This document shows, piece by piece, positions 8,008 through 15,723 of a stretch of DNA of 45,206 nucleotides. The stretch lies in contig JASJBD010000014.1 of assembly GCA_030066665.1 (NCBI GenBank), forward strand, positions 1-45,206. The letters are read 5' to 3'. The translations under genes were made by a program, and so were the position numbers. The stretch's first letter is position 1. The number at the start of each line of letters is the position of its first letter. Under the pieces are notes generated by a model. That model was given only the letters and a program-made list of their open reading frames with translations, ran no database searches and was not told the DNA's origin. Origin of the DNA: Gammaproteobacteria bacterium (lineage in GTDB: Bacteria > Pseudomonadota > Gammaproteobacteria > Steroidobacterales > GCA-2729495).

Positions 8008-9000
8008 ATGGCAATTGTCGCGCCACAGGGTTCGCCACTTGCCGCCGCTGTGATCGGCGTCGCGAACCTGGAAGAGTCGCTGCAGTTCTACCGGGACATG
8101 ATCGGCATGCAGGTGCTGCATGAGACGACCTGCCGCGGCGCCGACTACGAACGCTACTGGCATCTGCCGGCGGGCGCCGGCGCCCGCGCGGCACTGCTAT
8201 CAGCCAGCGATGACCTTGTCGGTCGCGTGTTGTTGCTGGAATTCGATGTTGCTGACCGGCTGCCGGTACGTGCTCCGGGCGTTACGCGCGCGGTCGGCCT
8301 GTTCAATCTGAATTTCTATTCGGCGGACATTCACGCCGATGCCGAGCGTTTTCGAGCCGCGGGATTTCACTTCTGGTCAGACCCGGTCGCCTATGACCTC
8401 GGTGCGGATGTGGGTTCACCGATCGAAGTGGTATTCGATGGCCCGGATGGGGTGGCGATCAATCTTGTCGAACTTGCAACCGGGGATATGAATACCCGCA
8501 TCGGTCAGATGCGAGCGTATGTTGCGAGCCATGGCCGCACACCACGCGGTTTTACCCCGGTGGTAACGAGTTCGCACGTGGCGCAGGACATCGATAAAGC
8601 GCGCGCGTTCTACGAACAGGTGCTGCACATGGGTGTATTGATTGACGATGTGCTGCAGACGCCAGCATCGAACCGATTACTCGGTCTGGACCCGGACAGT
8701 CGCACGCACGTCGTGTTCATGCAGGGTAACCACATGTTTGGCAAGATCGCCGTGTCGCAGCCGCTCAACTACGATTGCGATTCGCTGATAGCAGCGGCGG
8801 CGCCGCCCAATATCGGCTACCTGGCCCAGCAGTTCGTGGTAGCGGATGCCGCGATCGCGGCTGAAACCTGCGCGCGACTCGAGGTCGAGATCTTCACACC
8901 GCTGACGGAGCTCGAGCTGCCAGGCCTGGGGCGCTGTGCGACAATGCTGATACGCAATCCGGGCAGCGGCGCGCTGCAGGAAATTGCGCAGCCGCTGTAA
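8008..9000 (+). CDS. VOC family protein with two glyoxalase-like domains
   Basis: A 330-residue protein made of two vicinal-oxygen-chelate modules. The first spans about residues 5-155 (AAVIGVANLEESLQFYRDMIGMQV at its start, DGPDGVAINLVEL at its end), the second about 175-325 (SSHVAQDIDKARAFYEQVLHMGV onward). Paired beta-alpha-beta-beta-beta units are the layout of extradiol dioxygenases and glyoxalases. The usual metal ligands are not clearly all present, so activity cannot be stated. It starts three bases after the GFA gene and is followed seven bases later by hspQ, so it is part of a plus-strand operon. Confidence 0.8.
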   Translation: MAIVAPQGSPLAAAVIGVANLEESLQFYRDMIGMQVLHETTCRGADYERYWHLPAGAGARAALLSASDDLVGRVLLLEFDVADRLPVRAPGVTRAVGLFNLNFYSADIHADAERFRAAGFHFWSDPVAYDLGADVGSPIEVVFDGPDGVAINLVELATGDMNTRIGQMRAYVASHGRTPRGFTPVVTSSHVAQDIDKARAFYEQVLHMGVLIDDVLQTPASNRLLGLDPDSRTHVVFMQGNHMFGKIAVSQPLNYDCDSLIAAAAPPNIGYLAQQFVVADAAIAAETCARLEVEIFTPLTELELPGLGRCATMLIRNPGSGALQEIAQPL

Positions 9001-9006
9001 CGTCAC

Positions 9007-9339
9007 ATGGGCACCGTAACGAACATCAACCGGGCCAGGTTCGCCGTCGGTGACCTTGTTCATCATCGGCTGTTCGGTTACCGCGGCGTCATTTTCGACG
9101 TCGATCCGACGTTTCAATCGACCGACGAATGGTACGAAACGGTCGCCCAGTCCCGGCCGCCTAAAGACAAGCCCTGGTACCACGTGCTGGTGCATGGCGC
9201 TGTTCACACCACATACGTTGCGGAACGCAACCTGGAACCGGACACCGACGAAGCGCCGATCAGTCATCCGCTGGTCGAGCACTTTTTCGTCAGGTTCGAG
9301 GACGGTCACTACGTCAGGAGTGGCCGTCGCGAAAACTGA
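9007..9339 (+). CDS. hspQ: Heat shock protein HspQ
   Basis: A 110-residue YccV/hemimethylated-DNA-binding domain protein. In enterobacteria HspQ is a heat-shock protein that acts as a specificity enhancer for Lon protease. The family signature is clear: FAVGDLVHHRLFGYRGVIFDVDP, DKPWYHVLVHG, TYVAERNL and a C-terminal HPLVEHFFVRF with an ending FEDGHYV. Length and domain order match the family. There is no recognisable heat-shock promoter directly upstream, as it follows the VOC gene by seven bases. Confidence 0.92.
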   Translation: MGTVTNINRARFAVGDLVHHRLFGYRGVIFDVDPTFQSTDEWYETVAQSRPPKDKPWYHVLVHGAVHTTYVAERNLEPDTDEAPISHPLVEHFFVRFEDGHYVRSGRREN

Positions 9340-9342
9340 CTG

Positions 9343-9855
9343 ATGCACAAAATCCGGCTGCTCAAGATTCTCCTTCAGTACCTGTTCGGCAAGCGGCCGA
9401 GTGATCCCCTGCGACCGGTAACCTGCCAATTTCTGATTACCCCCTTGGATGTGGAGCTCACGCGGGCTGCGTCACATTCCTATGCAATGTTTGCCAATCT
9501 CGGGCGCTGGTGCTGGTCCTTCCAGAATATCGATTGGAACGGGCTGCTCAAGGAGCGCTGGGTCCCGCTGACGCACAGTGAGCTCATTCACTACCGTCGC
9601 GCCATCAAACTTTTCACGACAGTGGAAGTGGCAACGACGCTGATCTGGTGGGATGACAAAATGGCGTATTTCGAACACCGGATCAGTCAGGGGGAAACAG
9701 TATTCGCGGTCATCTATTCCCGCGGGACCTTCTTCAAAGGCCGGGAGCGAATTCCCCCCATGCAGTGCGTTGTCGACCTGGTCGGGATTCAGCCGCCCGA
9801 TCAACCGGCTATCGTGGACTTCTGGATCAGCGGCGCGGAGCTGTTCCGTAAATAG
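9343..9855 (+). CDS. Thioesterase-like (THEM6/4HBT-type hotdog) protein
   Basis: A 170-residue protein whose central part (LTRAASHSYAMFANLGRWCWSF, then HSELIHYRRAIKLFTTVEVATTLIWWDDKMAYFEHRI) resembles hotdog-fold thioesterase-like proteins of the THEM6/acyl-ACP thioesterase type. This contains the pattern of a long helix followed by strands and YFEHR. The N-terminus is a basic amphipathic helix, not a cleavable signal. The start ATG is three bases after the hspQ stop. Substrate and activity are unknown; the assignment rests on pattern only. Confidence 0.55.
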   Translation: MHKIRLLKILLQYLFGKRPSDPLRPVTCQFLITPLDVELTRAASHSYAMFANLGRWCWSFQNIDWNGLLKERWVPLTHSELIHYRRAIKLFTTVEVATTLIWWDDKMAYFEHRISQGETVFAVIYSRGTFFKGRERIPPMQCVVDLVGIQPPDQPAIVDFWISGAELFRK

Positions 9856-9865
9856 GGAGAAGAAA

Positions 9866-10189
9866 ATGCCTCAATACGTAATGGTGTACCTTGGCGGCAA
9901 CCCGCCCTCGAGCCCGGAGGAAGGCCAGAAACATATGGCCAGATACATGGAATGGCTGGGCTCACTCGGCGAGGCGGCGGTCAGTCCGGCCAATCCGTTG
10001 AAAAATACCGCGACCGTAAATCCGGATGGCAGCGTTTCGGAGGGCGGCGCGACGACAATGTCCGGCTACACCATTGTTCAGGCGGATTCGATGGACGCCG
10101 CGCTGGACATGGCAAAAGCCTGCCCGTTCCTGGAGGTGGGCGGCTCTCTCGAGGTATCCGAGCTGGCGCAGATGCCGGGACGGAATTAG
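9866..10189 (+). CDS. YCII-related domain protein
   Basis: A 107-residue protein starting at the ATG at 9866, preceded by GGGAGAAG. MPQYVMVYLGGNPPSSPEEGQKHM, then YMEWLGSLG, SGYTIVQADSMDAALDMAKACPFL and a strand ending the domain form the dimeric ferredoxin-like fold of YCII proteins, a family common near sigma-factor or degradation genes but functionally little studied. A longer open frame to 9653 overlaps the thioesterase-like gene and is not supported. Confidence 0.82.
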   Translation: MPQYVMVYLGGNPPSSPEEGQKHMARYMEWLGSLGEAAVSPANPLKNTATVNPDGSVSEGGATTMSGYTIVQADSMDAALDMAKACPFLEVGGSLEVSELAQMPGRN

Positions 10190-10250
10190 CAGTCACAGAT
10201 CAGGACATGTCGGTTCCTGGAGACCAGCGCAAAAGCCGCCGGTTCCGCAA

Positions 10251-11378
10251 TCAGAATTTCATCAGGAACGCGCTGGACGGGCGGCTGAAATCATATTGCT
10301 TCTGCCACTCCTGTGGCAGCTCCCGGGGGTCGGCGTTTCTGAAGCCGAGCGGAATGAGTTTCTTCTCGAGCCGTGCATCGATCCCGACGCCGAAGACGCC
10401 CTGTTTGCCACGTCGCCGCGCTTCGTCGATCAGGTGCAGAATTAACTCTCCAGCGCGGCCGAATTTGCGATCGCGAAACAGGGTCGTGCCGGTTGCGATC
10501 TCGACCCAGTCGCCGTAGTCCTTGATGCGCATGACGGCTACGACCTGCCCGTCGATGTCGTAGACCCAGAAGTTCTGCAGGTCTTGAGCAATATCGTTCT
10601 CCGTCACGGGCAGTATGCGGCCGGCGTCGATCTGCGGTCGCAGTTGAAACGTGATATCGCCGATATCGCGCAATTCGGCTTGGCGAATGCGGGATTCACC
10701 GATACTGCTGAAAAGAACGCCGCCACCCTCGTGCGTGAACACCTCTTCACATAGCCTGCCGGACTTGCCTACGAGGTAGGCGATCTCCGGTATCCCGTTT
10801 TCCAACAGGTGCTGGGCATATCGGAGCCGCGGCTCGTAGTCGCGCAGCTGCAGCTCATCGAGACGATCGCACAGTGCGTTCAGTTCATCGTAGGGAACGC
10901 GGGTTTTCGAGATCGTGTCTTCGAATTCCTGCAGGCGTTGGCCGACGAACACGATCTTCTTTGCCTGTAGCTCGAGACCGATGTGCTTGACCATTTCTTC
11001 CATGGCCTCGATATGCGCGGACTGCGGCGTGAGTCCATGATGGACGACAATCGGCATTTGACCCGCCTGCAGTGCAGCGCGGATCTGCTGAATGTTCACG
11101 GTCAATCGTTGGTCATCCGCGTGCTGCGGTTCGGCGGCCTGGATGAGATTGAAGTGCGTACCGTGAGTGTTCGACAGTGCGACCTCGCGCTGCAGCTCGA
11201 ATTGCGGATCGGGCGCCACGACGACCAGCTGGATCCGGTACGCTGTCAGCACCTTGAAATCCAGGACGAGATCCTGGAAGGGCGTATTGCGGGACAGGGA
11301 AATAATCAGAATCCTGTCGCGCAAGCGTGTCCCATAGTGCGCGAATTCCAGGGCCCGATACAGTTCTTCGACGTCCAT
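10251..11378 (-). CDS. N-acetylglutamate synthase-like protein (kinase-like domain plus GNAT)
   Basis: A 375-residue protein with the ArgA layout. The N-terminal amino-acid-kinase-like domain (about 1-220) includes LRDRILIISLSRN, HHGLTPQSAHIEAMEEMVKHIGLELQAKKIVF and GKSGRLCEEVFTHEGGGVLF. A C-terminal GNAT domain (about 235-375) follows, with FWVYDIDGQVVAVMRI and LFRDRKFGRAGELILHLIDEARRRGKQGVFG. In ArgA the kinase domain is the arginine sensor and does not phosphorylate. Here it is shorter and divergent, so N-acetylglutamate synthesis is likely but not proved. The ATG at 11378 has GGAGA eight bases upstream; the open frame to 11468 is not needed. Confidence 0.65.
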   Translation of the reverse strand: MDVEELYRALEFAHYGTRLRDRILIISLSRNTPFQDLVLDFKVLTAYRIQLVVVAPDPQFELQREVALSNTHGTHFNLIQAAEPQHADDQRLTVNIQQIRAALQAGQMPIVVHHGLTPQSAHIEAMEEMVKHIGLELQAKKIVFVGQRLQEFEDTISKTRVPYDELNALCDRLDELQLRDYEPRLRYAQHLLENGIPEIAYLVGKSGRLCEEVFTHEGGGVLFSSIGESRIRQAELRDIGDITFQLRPQIDAGRILPVTENDIAQDLQNFWVYDIDGQVVAVMRIKDYGDWVEIATGTTLFRDRKFGRAGELILHLIDEARRRGKQGVFGVGIDARLEKKLIPLGFRNADPRELPQEWQKQYDFSRPSSAFLMKF

Positions 11379-11542
11379 TGATTTCTCTCCGCGGGACAAG
11401 AAATCTTGCTGATTCTTATTATTGACGTTGTCCGGAACAGAGTAGCCGTAACGGACGCAGTATCGCAAGACAATAGGTTATCTTCTGCTGGTAAAGTACG
11501 TGTTGGTCGTTCACCAGGCATGGTTTGAAGCAGAGGACGGTG

Positions 11543-11911
11543 ATGGTTAATGTTGGCTTTGTGCTCTACCGCAAAGGTAAAGAGCCTGGCACTCTGGATG
11601 CGACCTGGTGCCACCCTTATTTCGGCGACGGCGTGTTTGGCACCGGCAAAGCGACCGGCGGCCCGGCCGAGGCCTTCGAGGGTCGCTATCAGATTCGTTA
11701 CTTCGACCATAACGGCAATGAACTCGCCGGCTTCGAACTCGATATCCGGAAACACGGCGAGTATTTTGAGTTGGCGTGGATCGACAATGGTGAAGTCATG
11801 GACCGGGGCATTGGCATGGAAGTGGCGGAAGGTCTGGCGGCCGGCTGGCGCCGGGTCGATGACAAGCCGCCGCAGCCGTTTGAGACCATCGACCCGGGAT
11901 TGCAGCCCTGA
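11543..11911 (+). CDS. Conserved hypothetical protein
   Basis: A 122-residue soluble protein of unknown function. The ATG at 11543 has an AGAGGA ribosome site six bases upstream; a TTG at 11525 adds six residues. It has alternating strands (EGRYQIRYFDHNGNELAGFELDI, then YFELAWIDNGEVMDRGIGMEVAEGLAAGWRRVD), suggesting a small beta-rich domain. No signal, membrane segment or catalytic motif is visible. It is divergent from the NAGS-like gene, with 164 bases between the two starts, so a promoter region probably lies there. Confidence 0.65.
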   Translation: MVNVGFVLYRKGKEPGTLDATWCHPYFGDGVFGTGKATGGPAEAFEGRYQIRYFDHNGNELAGFELDIRKHGEYFELAWIDNGEVMDRGIGMEVAEGLAAGWRRVDDKPPQPFETIDPGLQP

Positions 11912-11937
11912 TCGCGGTTCTCAGTTTCGTAGCAGTA

Positions 11938-12348
11938 TTGAGCTGCGCTCTATTCGCTGGCGCGGCGATCTATATCACTGTGGCAGAACACCCGGCGCGG
12001 CTGGAATGTGGCACCGAACTCGCGGCCACTGTGTTTGGTCCGAGCTACCGGCGCGCAGCGGTCATGCAGGCATCGCTGGCCATTGTCGCCGGCGTTGCCG
12101 GCGGTGCCGTGGCTTGGCTGCAGAGTTCTGCCGTATGGGCAACCGGCACAGTATTGATCTTCTCAGTGGTGCCATTCACGTTCATTGCCATCATGAGTAC
12201 GAATCGGCAGCTACTCGACGCTAGGCGCGACCGCGCGTCACCGGAGACTGCGGATCTGTTGCAGCGGTGGGGGCGCCTGCATGCGGTGCGCTCGGTGCTC
12301 AGCGCGGTAGCAACCTGCCTGTTCATTTATGCACTCATAACGCCGTGA
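11938..12348 (+). CDS. DUF1772 (anthrone oxygenase-like) membrane protein
   Basis: A small integral membrane protein with about four transmembrane helices. The segment FAGAAIYITVAEHPARLECG, then GPSYRRAAVMQASLAIVAG and a C-terminal helix after RWGRLHAVRSVLSAVA, match DUF1772. The TTG at 11938 is the first ordinary start, but it cuts into the first helix: the frame remains open and hydrophobic upstream (IAVLSFVAVL) back to the stop codon of the previous gene. A CTG at 11908 overlapping that stop (CTGA) would restore a full helix. The true start is therefore uncertain. The physiological role of the family is largely unknown. Confidence 0.7.
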   Translation: MSCALFAGAAIYITVAEHPARLECGTELAATVFGPSYRRAAVMQASLAIVAGVAGGAVAWLQSSAVWATGTVLIFSVVPFTFIAIMSTNRQLLDARRDRASPETADLLQRWGRLHAVRSVLSAVATCLFIYALITP

Positions 12349-12378
12349 ACGAGCGACAGCGCGCGCGAGTGGCATCTG

Positions 12379-12510
12379 TTATGGAACCAGGCCGGTGATG
12401 AGTTTCGTGAACCGCGTATCGATGGTGCCGCTCGAGGTCGAGTGGAACCCGACGACCGGCGCCAACTGGGTCGCGGTCGGTCGCGGCACGACGCTGCGGT
12501 CCCGGTTTTC
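12379..12510 (-). pseudogene. Possible 3' remnant of a lost minus-strand gene
   Basis: In the 210-base gap between two plus-strand genes, the minus strand has 43 open codons ending in TAA at 12379-12381 and preceded in frame by a TAG at 12511-12513. The peptide contains VVPRPTATQLAPVVGFHSTS and DTRFTKLITGLVP, with very GC-rich third positions, as expected of real coding sequence from this genome. There is no start codon and no upstream domain. I do not recognise the family. On the plus strand the same stretch holds only a 38-codon frame from 12398 that looks less natural. Confidence 0.3.
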
Positions 12511-12561
12511 CTAGATCTGCGTCACAGCGCCAGCGGCGGCGGCTATGGATGAATAGCAGTG

Positions 12562-12822
12562 ATGACTACCGCGAATCACGACAGCGAGTTGATGCAGATC
12601 CTGGTCGAAATCCGGGACAATCAGCGCCTGTCGCTCCAGAAGCAGGATGAACACCTGGAGATCGCGCGCCAGCAGATCGAGCGCGCCAGGACTCAGGTCG
12701 CGGAATCGATCGAGTTGCAGAAAGTGGCGATCGAACGCGCCAAGATGGTTGCGCGGGTTGCGATCCCGGGCATATTGTTGTGCATTGGCCTGGTGATCTA
12801 CCTGATCGTCACCTATCTATAG
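12562..12822 (+). CDS. Small coiled-coil protein with C-terminal membrane anchor
   Basis: An 86-residue protein, polar and helical over residues 5-60 (EIRDNQRLSLQKQDEHLEIA with further heptad-like spacing), then one hydrophobic segment (about 62-85, IPGILLCIGLVIYLIVTYL). This is a tail-anchored topology with a cytoplasmic coiled coil. The start is GTGATG; I chose the ATG at 12562, and the GTG three bases earlier is equally possible. Function unknown. It is followed ten bases later by a secreted thioredoxin-like protein. Confidence 0.65.
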   Translation: MTTANHDSELMQILVEIRDNQRLSLQKQDEHLEIARQQIERARTQVAESIELQKVAIERAKMVARVAIPGILLCIGLVIYLIVTYL

Positions 12823-12831
12823 GCACCGGAC

Positions 12832-13212
12832 GTGCAGATTGTTGCACCACATCGCAAACACGGATCGCGACTCGGTCTGTTGCTTGCGATGTTCGGGTTC
12901 GTGCTGCTGACGCCCGGCAGTGTCGCCGCCGATGATCTGGCCAAATTTGCCCGCTGTATCGATCGCTCGGGCGCCAAGTACTACGGCGCCTGGTGGTGCC
13001 CTTACTGCAAGAGCCAAAACGACATGTTTGGCAAGTCGGCGAAACGCTTGCCGTACATCGAGTGTTCGCCCAAAGGCTCCAAGAGAAAGCTCGGCAAGTG
13101 CCGCGACATCAATGCGTTCCCGACCTGGGTCTTCAAGGACGGTCCGGTGGCCACAGGTGTGCAGTCATTCCGAAAGCTCGCTGAATTCACAGGGTGCAAA
13201 GTGCCCGATTGA
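12832..13212 (+). CDS. Secreted thioredoxin-like protein with CPYC motif
   Basis: A 126-residue protein with an N-terminal signal (hydrophobic residues 13-27, probable cleavage near VAA-DD at 33), then FARCIDRSGAKYYGAWWCPYCKSQ. The CPYC at 56-59 is a redox-active pair of the type fused to bacterial VKOR homologues. A short helix and NAFPTWVFKDG (the cis-proline strand) complete a compact thioredoxin fold. It would act in the periplasm as a thiol oxidoreductase. No VKOR/DsbB-type partner is adjacent. GTG start. Confidence 0.8.
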   Translation: MQIVAPHRKHGSRLGLLLAMFGFVLLTPGSVAADDLAKFARCIDRSGAKYYGAWWCPYCKSQNDMFGKSAKRLPYIECSPKGSKRKLGKCRDINAFPTWVFKDGPVATGVQSFRKLAEFTGCKVPD

Positions 13213-13248
13213 AGTTCCCGATATTGACGCTGAGAGCCAATAGCAGAG

Positions 13249-13491
13249 ATGTCTGATACAAACGTTACCTGTCCAGCCTGCTCGGCGCAGATGAAGAAAG
13301 GGCATCTATACGTGCGTGGCCTCAGTGCATCGTTGCACTGGTCCAGTCGGGGCGACACCAAATTCCTGTCACGCAAAAACCTCGAACAAATCGATTTGAG
13401 TCAGATCAGCACCAGGCCGACCGGCGGACAAGCGGTTCTCGACGCCTGGTTATGTCCCGTGTGCGACCTGCTGTCCTTCCGTCGTAGCTAG
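13249..13491 (+). CDS. Small zinc-ribbon protein (DUF6487-like)
   Basis: An 80-residue protein with two CxxC knuckles, CPACSAQMKKGHLYVRG near the N-terminus and CPVCDLLSF near the C-terminus, bracketing SASLHWSSRG and a short polar region. This matches small zinc-ribbon domains of the PF20097 type (C..C...M..G......L.W). It may bind one zinc ion. It has no signal. Function unknown. Confidence 0.65.
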   Translation: MSDTNVTCPACSAQMKKGHLYVRGLSASLHWSSRGDTKFLSRKNLEQIDLSQISTRPTGGQAVLDAWLCPVCDLLSFRRS

Positions 13492-13498
13492 CACGTAC

Positions 13499-13885
13499 AT
13501 GCGCCGCGTTCTCGGTCTCATTTTTGGTTTAGCGCCGCTGGTATTGCTCGCCACATCGCTCGTCTTTGGTCTGAACAGTCCGGTTCGACCCATGTTTGAC
13601 GGCATGGGTTTCATGATCGCGGCGGCTATTGTTACCGTGCTCAACTTCTATCTCTCGTTCGGCCGGCCGCTCATGTTTCGTCTGCGACATGGCACGATGG
13701 ATGGTCATCGGTTTGTCTCGGGCTTTCCCATGATTGGTACGGTTTTGGTAATGCTCGGCGCGCTCTTCGCCTTCGGTACCGTTGGCAGCGCAGCGATTGG
13801 TGTATTTGCGATATTGCTCGATACTGGGGGCAGCTTCTGGTTCATCATTTCGACGTGGCATGACCGGTCGTTTTGGGATTCGTGA
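13499..13885 (+). CDS. Four-helix membrane protein of unknown function
   Basis: A 128-residue, strongly hydrophobic protein with about four transmembrane segments (near residues 5-24, 34-54, 76-97 and 99-120) and a short polar loop GRPLMFRLRHGTMDGHRFVSG. The tail ends in WHDRSFWDS. No known motif is seen. Its stop codon overlaps the GTG of the next gene (GTGA), so the two are probably translated together. Confidence 0.65.
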   Translation: MRRVLGLIFGLAPLVLLATSLVFGLNSPVRPMFDGMGFMIAAAIVTVLNFYLSFGRPLMFRLRHGTMDGHRFVSGFPMIGTVLVMLGALFAFGTVGSAAIGVFAILLDTGGSFWFIISTWHDRSFWDS

Positions 13886-14244
13886 ACGACCTGCTGGCTC
13901 CAACCGAATACGTTGCGGCGCTGTGGGCGGTGGCGTTTCTGATTGGCGTGGGTATCTGGTGCCTGTGGTCTTCTCGGCGCCTCCGCAAGTTGGTGGACCG
14001 GATACGTAGTGAAGACCCAGCCTTGTGGCAGGAGCTTGGCTCGCCAGAACGCTGGGACGATGTTGCCAATGTTCGTAACTGGTCGACGCTGCGCCGCGTG
14101 CGGATCGATCAGGTGTTCGCGCAGCAATTCAATCAGCAGGTCATTGAGGATCTACGCGGCCTGCAGCAGACCATAACTATCGGCCTCGTCGTGATGGCCG
14201 CCGCCGGACTGTTCGTAATGTATTTGGTCTGGCCTTACCGATGA
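13882..14244 (+). CDS. UspB-like membrane protein
   Basis: A 120-residue protein with an N-terminal transmembrane helix (about 10-30) and a C-terminal one (about 97-117), flanking a soluble middle part with KLVDRIRSEDPALWQELGSP and FAQQFNQQVIEDLRGLQQ. This two-helix layout with a DPxLWxxL motif resembles the universal stress protein B family of gammaproteobacteria, but identity looks low. The GTG at 13882 overlaps the upstream stop; the frame also extends to a TTG at 13873. Confidence 0.5.
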   Translation: MNDLLAPTEYVAALWAVAFLIGVGIWCLWSSRRLRKLVDRIRSEDPALWQELGSPERWDDVANVRNWSTLRRVRIDQVFAQQFNQQVIEDLRGLQQTITIGLVVMAAAGLFVMYLVWPYR

Positions 14245-14253
14245 TCTGAAGCA

Positions 14254-14631
14254 ATGGCGCAGGATCAACAAGCGGAGTCGCCAACGAACGCGAGCGTGCT
14301 TGACGATTACTGCGTTCTCGATCGCAAGAAGTTCGCGCTCATCATGGCGGTGTTGTTGAGCGTGGCGGCAGTGGGCGTCTGGCTGGGGCTGGACAGGCTG
14401 GCGCAGTACGCGGCGGGACTCGAAGAGCTGGTCGCGACCGACCCGGCAAAAGCCGGCGCTATCCTGACCCGGCAACTCCGCTTTCTCGCGATCGTGAATG
14501 GCGTCGTCTTGACCGCGTTGGCACTGTTGATTATCTGGCATGGATCGCGGGGCTGGCGCACAGCTTCCATGCCCCCGCAAGGATCGTGGATACTCGAAGG
14601 GCAGCGCACCTGGACCGGCCGGCGGCCTTGA
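14254..14631 (+). CDS. Two-helix membrane protein of unknown function
   Basis: A 125-residue protein with two transmembrane helices (about 28-47 and 77-96) linked by LAQYAAGLEELVATDPAKAGAI, and a C-terminal tail MPPQGSWILEGQRTWTGRRP that looks conserved. Together with the preceding UspB-like gene it has the same helix-polar-helix layout, so the two could form one membrane unit; this is inference. Its stop overlaps the presumed TTG start of the next gene. Confidence 0.6.
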   Translation: MAQDQQAESPTNASVLDDYCVLDRKKFALIMAVLLSVAAVGVWLGLDRLAQYAAGLEELVATDPAKAGAILTRQLRFLAIVNGVVLTALALLIIWHGSRGWRTASMPPQGSWILEGQRTWTGRRP

Positions 14632-15020
14632 GGATTGCAAAGTTCACAATGACTGTGGGGGTTCTGCTGGGCGTGCTCGCGGTCATCAGCTCCGTGATCC
14701 TGTGGCGCCTCGGCGACACACTGCGGGATCAGACGTGGAAGGGTGCCTACGTGCGGGGTCACGAAGTTAACGCGTTCACGCCCTGCGGATCAGCCCGGAG
14801 TTACTGGGCGAGTTTTAACTGGGCCGGGTCTGAGCTGGTGCAGTTCTATGAGGCGAAAGCGCGGGAGCCGTATCAACCCATCTACGTCGAATTTCGCGGG
14901 CACCTGCTGGACGAGGAGCGCGACGGGTTTGCGGCGGACTATGATGGGCTGATACGCATCAGTGAGGTGCACATCATGAAGGACCAATTGCCCCGTGGCT
15001 GCGAGCTGCCGCGCCCATGA
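14628..15020 (+). CDS. Membrane-anchored protein with NlpE-C-terminal-like domain
   Basis: About 130 residues: an N-terminal helix (FTMTVGVLLGVLAVISSVILW) acting as signal anchor, then an extracytoplasmic domain with GHEVNAFTPCGSARSYWASF, YQPIYVEFRGHL and DYDGLIRISEVHIMKDQLPRGC. Two cysteines frame the domain. The PCG...YW...YV...G pattern resembles the small OB-type C-terminal domain of NlpE-like envelope proteins; this is a pattern match only. The TTG at 14628 overlaps the previous stop (TTGA); an ATG at 14649 is the alternative. A frame to 14586 overlaps the upstream gene and is not favoured. Confidence 0.5.
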   Translation: MRIAKFTMTVGVLLGVLAVISSVILWRLGDTLRDQTWKGAYVRGHEVNAFTPCGSARSYWASFNWAGSELVQFYEAKAREPYQPIYVEFRGHLLDEERDGFAADYDGLIRISEVHIMKDQLPRGCELPRP

Positions 15021-15418
15021 TCGCCAGGTACCTTATCGCGGTCATCCTCGTGGTCGTTGGACTGATCAATTTGAGCCCGATTATTGGCGTGTTATCCGCA
15101 GAACAGTTGTCAAGACTATACGGCATCGCCGTGGATGATCCGGACCTGATTATTTTGCTACGACACCGTGCTGTGCTGTTCGGTTTGCTCGGCACGTTTA
15201 TTATCGCGTCGGCCTTCAGGCCATCCTTGCAGTTGTGGGCCTGTGTCGCCGGTCTCGTGAGCATGGTGACCTTTATCGGAATCGCCTACAGCGTGGGCGA
15301 GTATGGCGCAGCGATCGGGACTGTCGTGATAGCGGATGTCGTCGCATCAGCTGGACTGGTCGTTGTGCTGCTATTGCGCGCATTATTGCCTGGTAATGCG
15401 ACGGGGAGAGAAACTTGA
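15017..15418 (+). CDS. Four-helix membrane protein (DUF4345-like type)
   Basis: A 133-residue integral membrane protein with four helices (about 3-24, 52-71, 75-95 and 101-123). The segments VGLINLSPIIGVLSAEQLSRLYG and LIILLRHRAVLFGLLGTFII are well-known in a conserved proteobacterial family that is sometimes listed in databases as phosphopantetheine adenylyltransferase. No nucleotidyltransferase motif (such as HxGH) is present, so that name would be wrong here. The start ATG overlaps the stop of the previous gene (ATGA). Confidence 0.65.
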   Translation: MIARYLIAVILVVVGLINLSPIIGVLSAEQLSRLYGIAVDDPDLIILLRHRAVLFGLLGTFIIASAFRPSLQLWACVAGLVSMVTFIGIAYSVGEYGAAIGTVVIADVVASAGLVVVLLLRALLPGNATGRET

Positions 15419-15705
15419 TGGACGCTTTACAGCCATCCGGCAGCGTGCCGGAGCGCAAGATACCGATTCGCCTGCTGATCATGGACGTGATCGGCACGAT
15501 TCTGCTCGGACTGGGACTGTTCCTGATGTTCGCCGAGTCCCCCGGTCAATTCACAGGGGATATCGAGCCGAAGACCGTCGGTACCATTCTGATGGTGCTG
15601 GGGATTGTCTTCATCGTGCCGCTGGTGGTGCACCTGTTGAACCTGGGCAAGCTGGCGGCCCGGCCCGGCCAGGGCGATGGGCAGGCGCCGGGCCCGCCCG
15701 CTTGA
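15418..15705 (+). CDS. Two-helix membrane protein of unknown function
   Basis: A 95-residue protein with two transmembrane segments (about 22-40 and 56-74) and a proline- and glycine-rich tail (RPGQGDGQAPGPPA). The ATG at 15418 overlaps the upstream stop as TGATG and has GGGAGAG about eight bases upstream. The interhelix loop is polar (SPGQFTGDIEPK). Function unknown. Confidence 0.6.
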   Translation: MDALQPSGSVPERKIPIRLLIMDVIGTILLGLGLFLMFAESPGQFTGDIEPKTVGTILMVLGIVFIVPLVVHLLNLGKLAARPGQGDGQAPGPPA

Positions 15706-15723
15706 TCGATGGGAGAGATGACA

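Noticed and set aside
15017-15418. Phosphopantetheine adenylyltransferase
   Set aside because: The family is sometimes labelled so, but the protein is a four-helix membrane protein without the HxGH nucleotidyltransferase motif.
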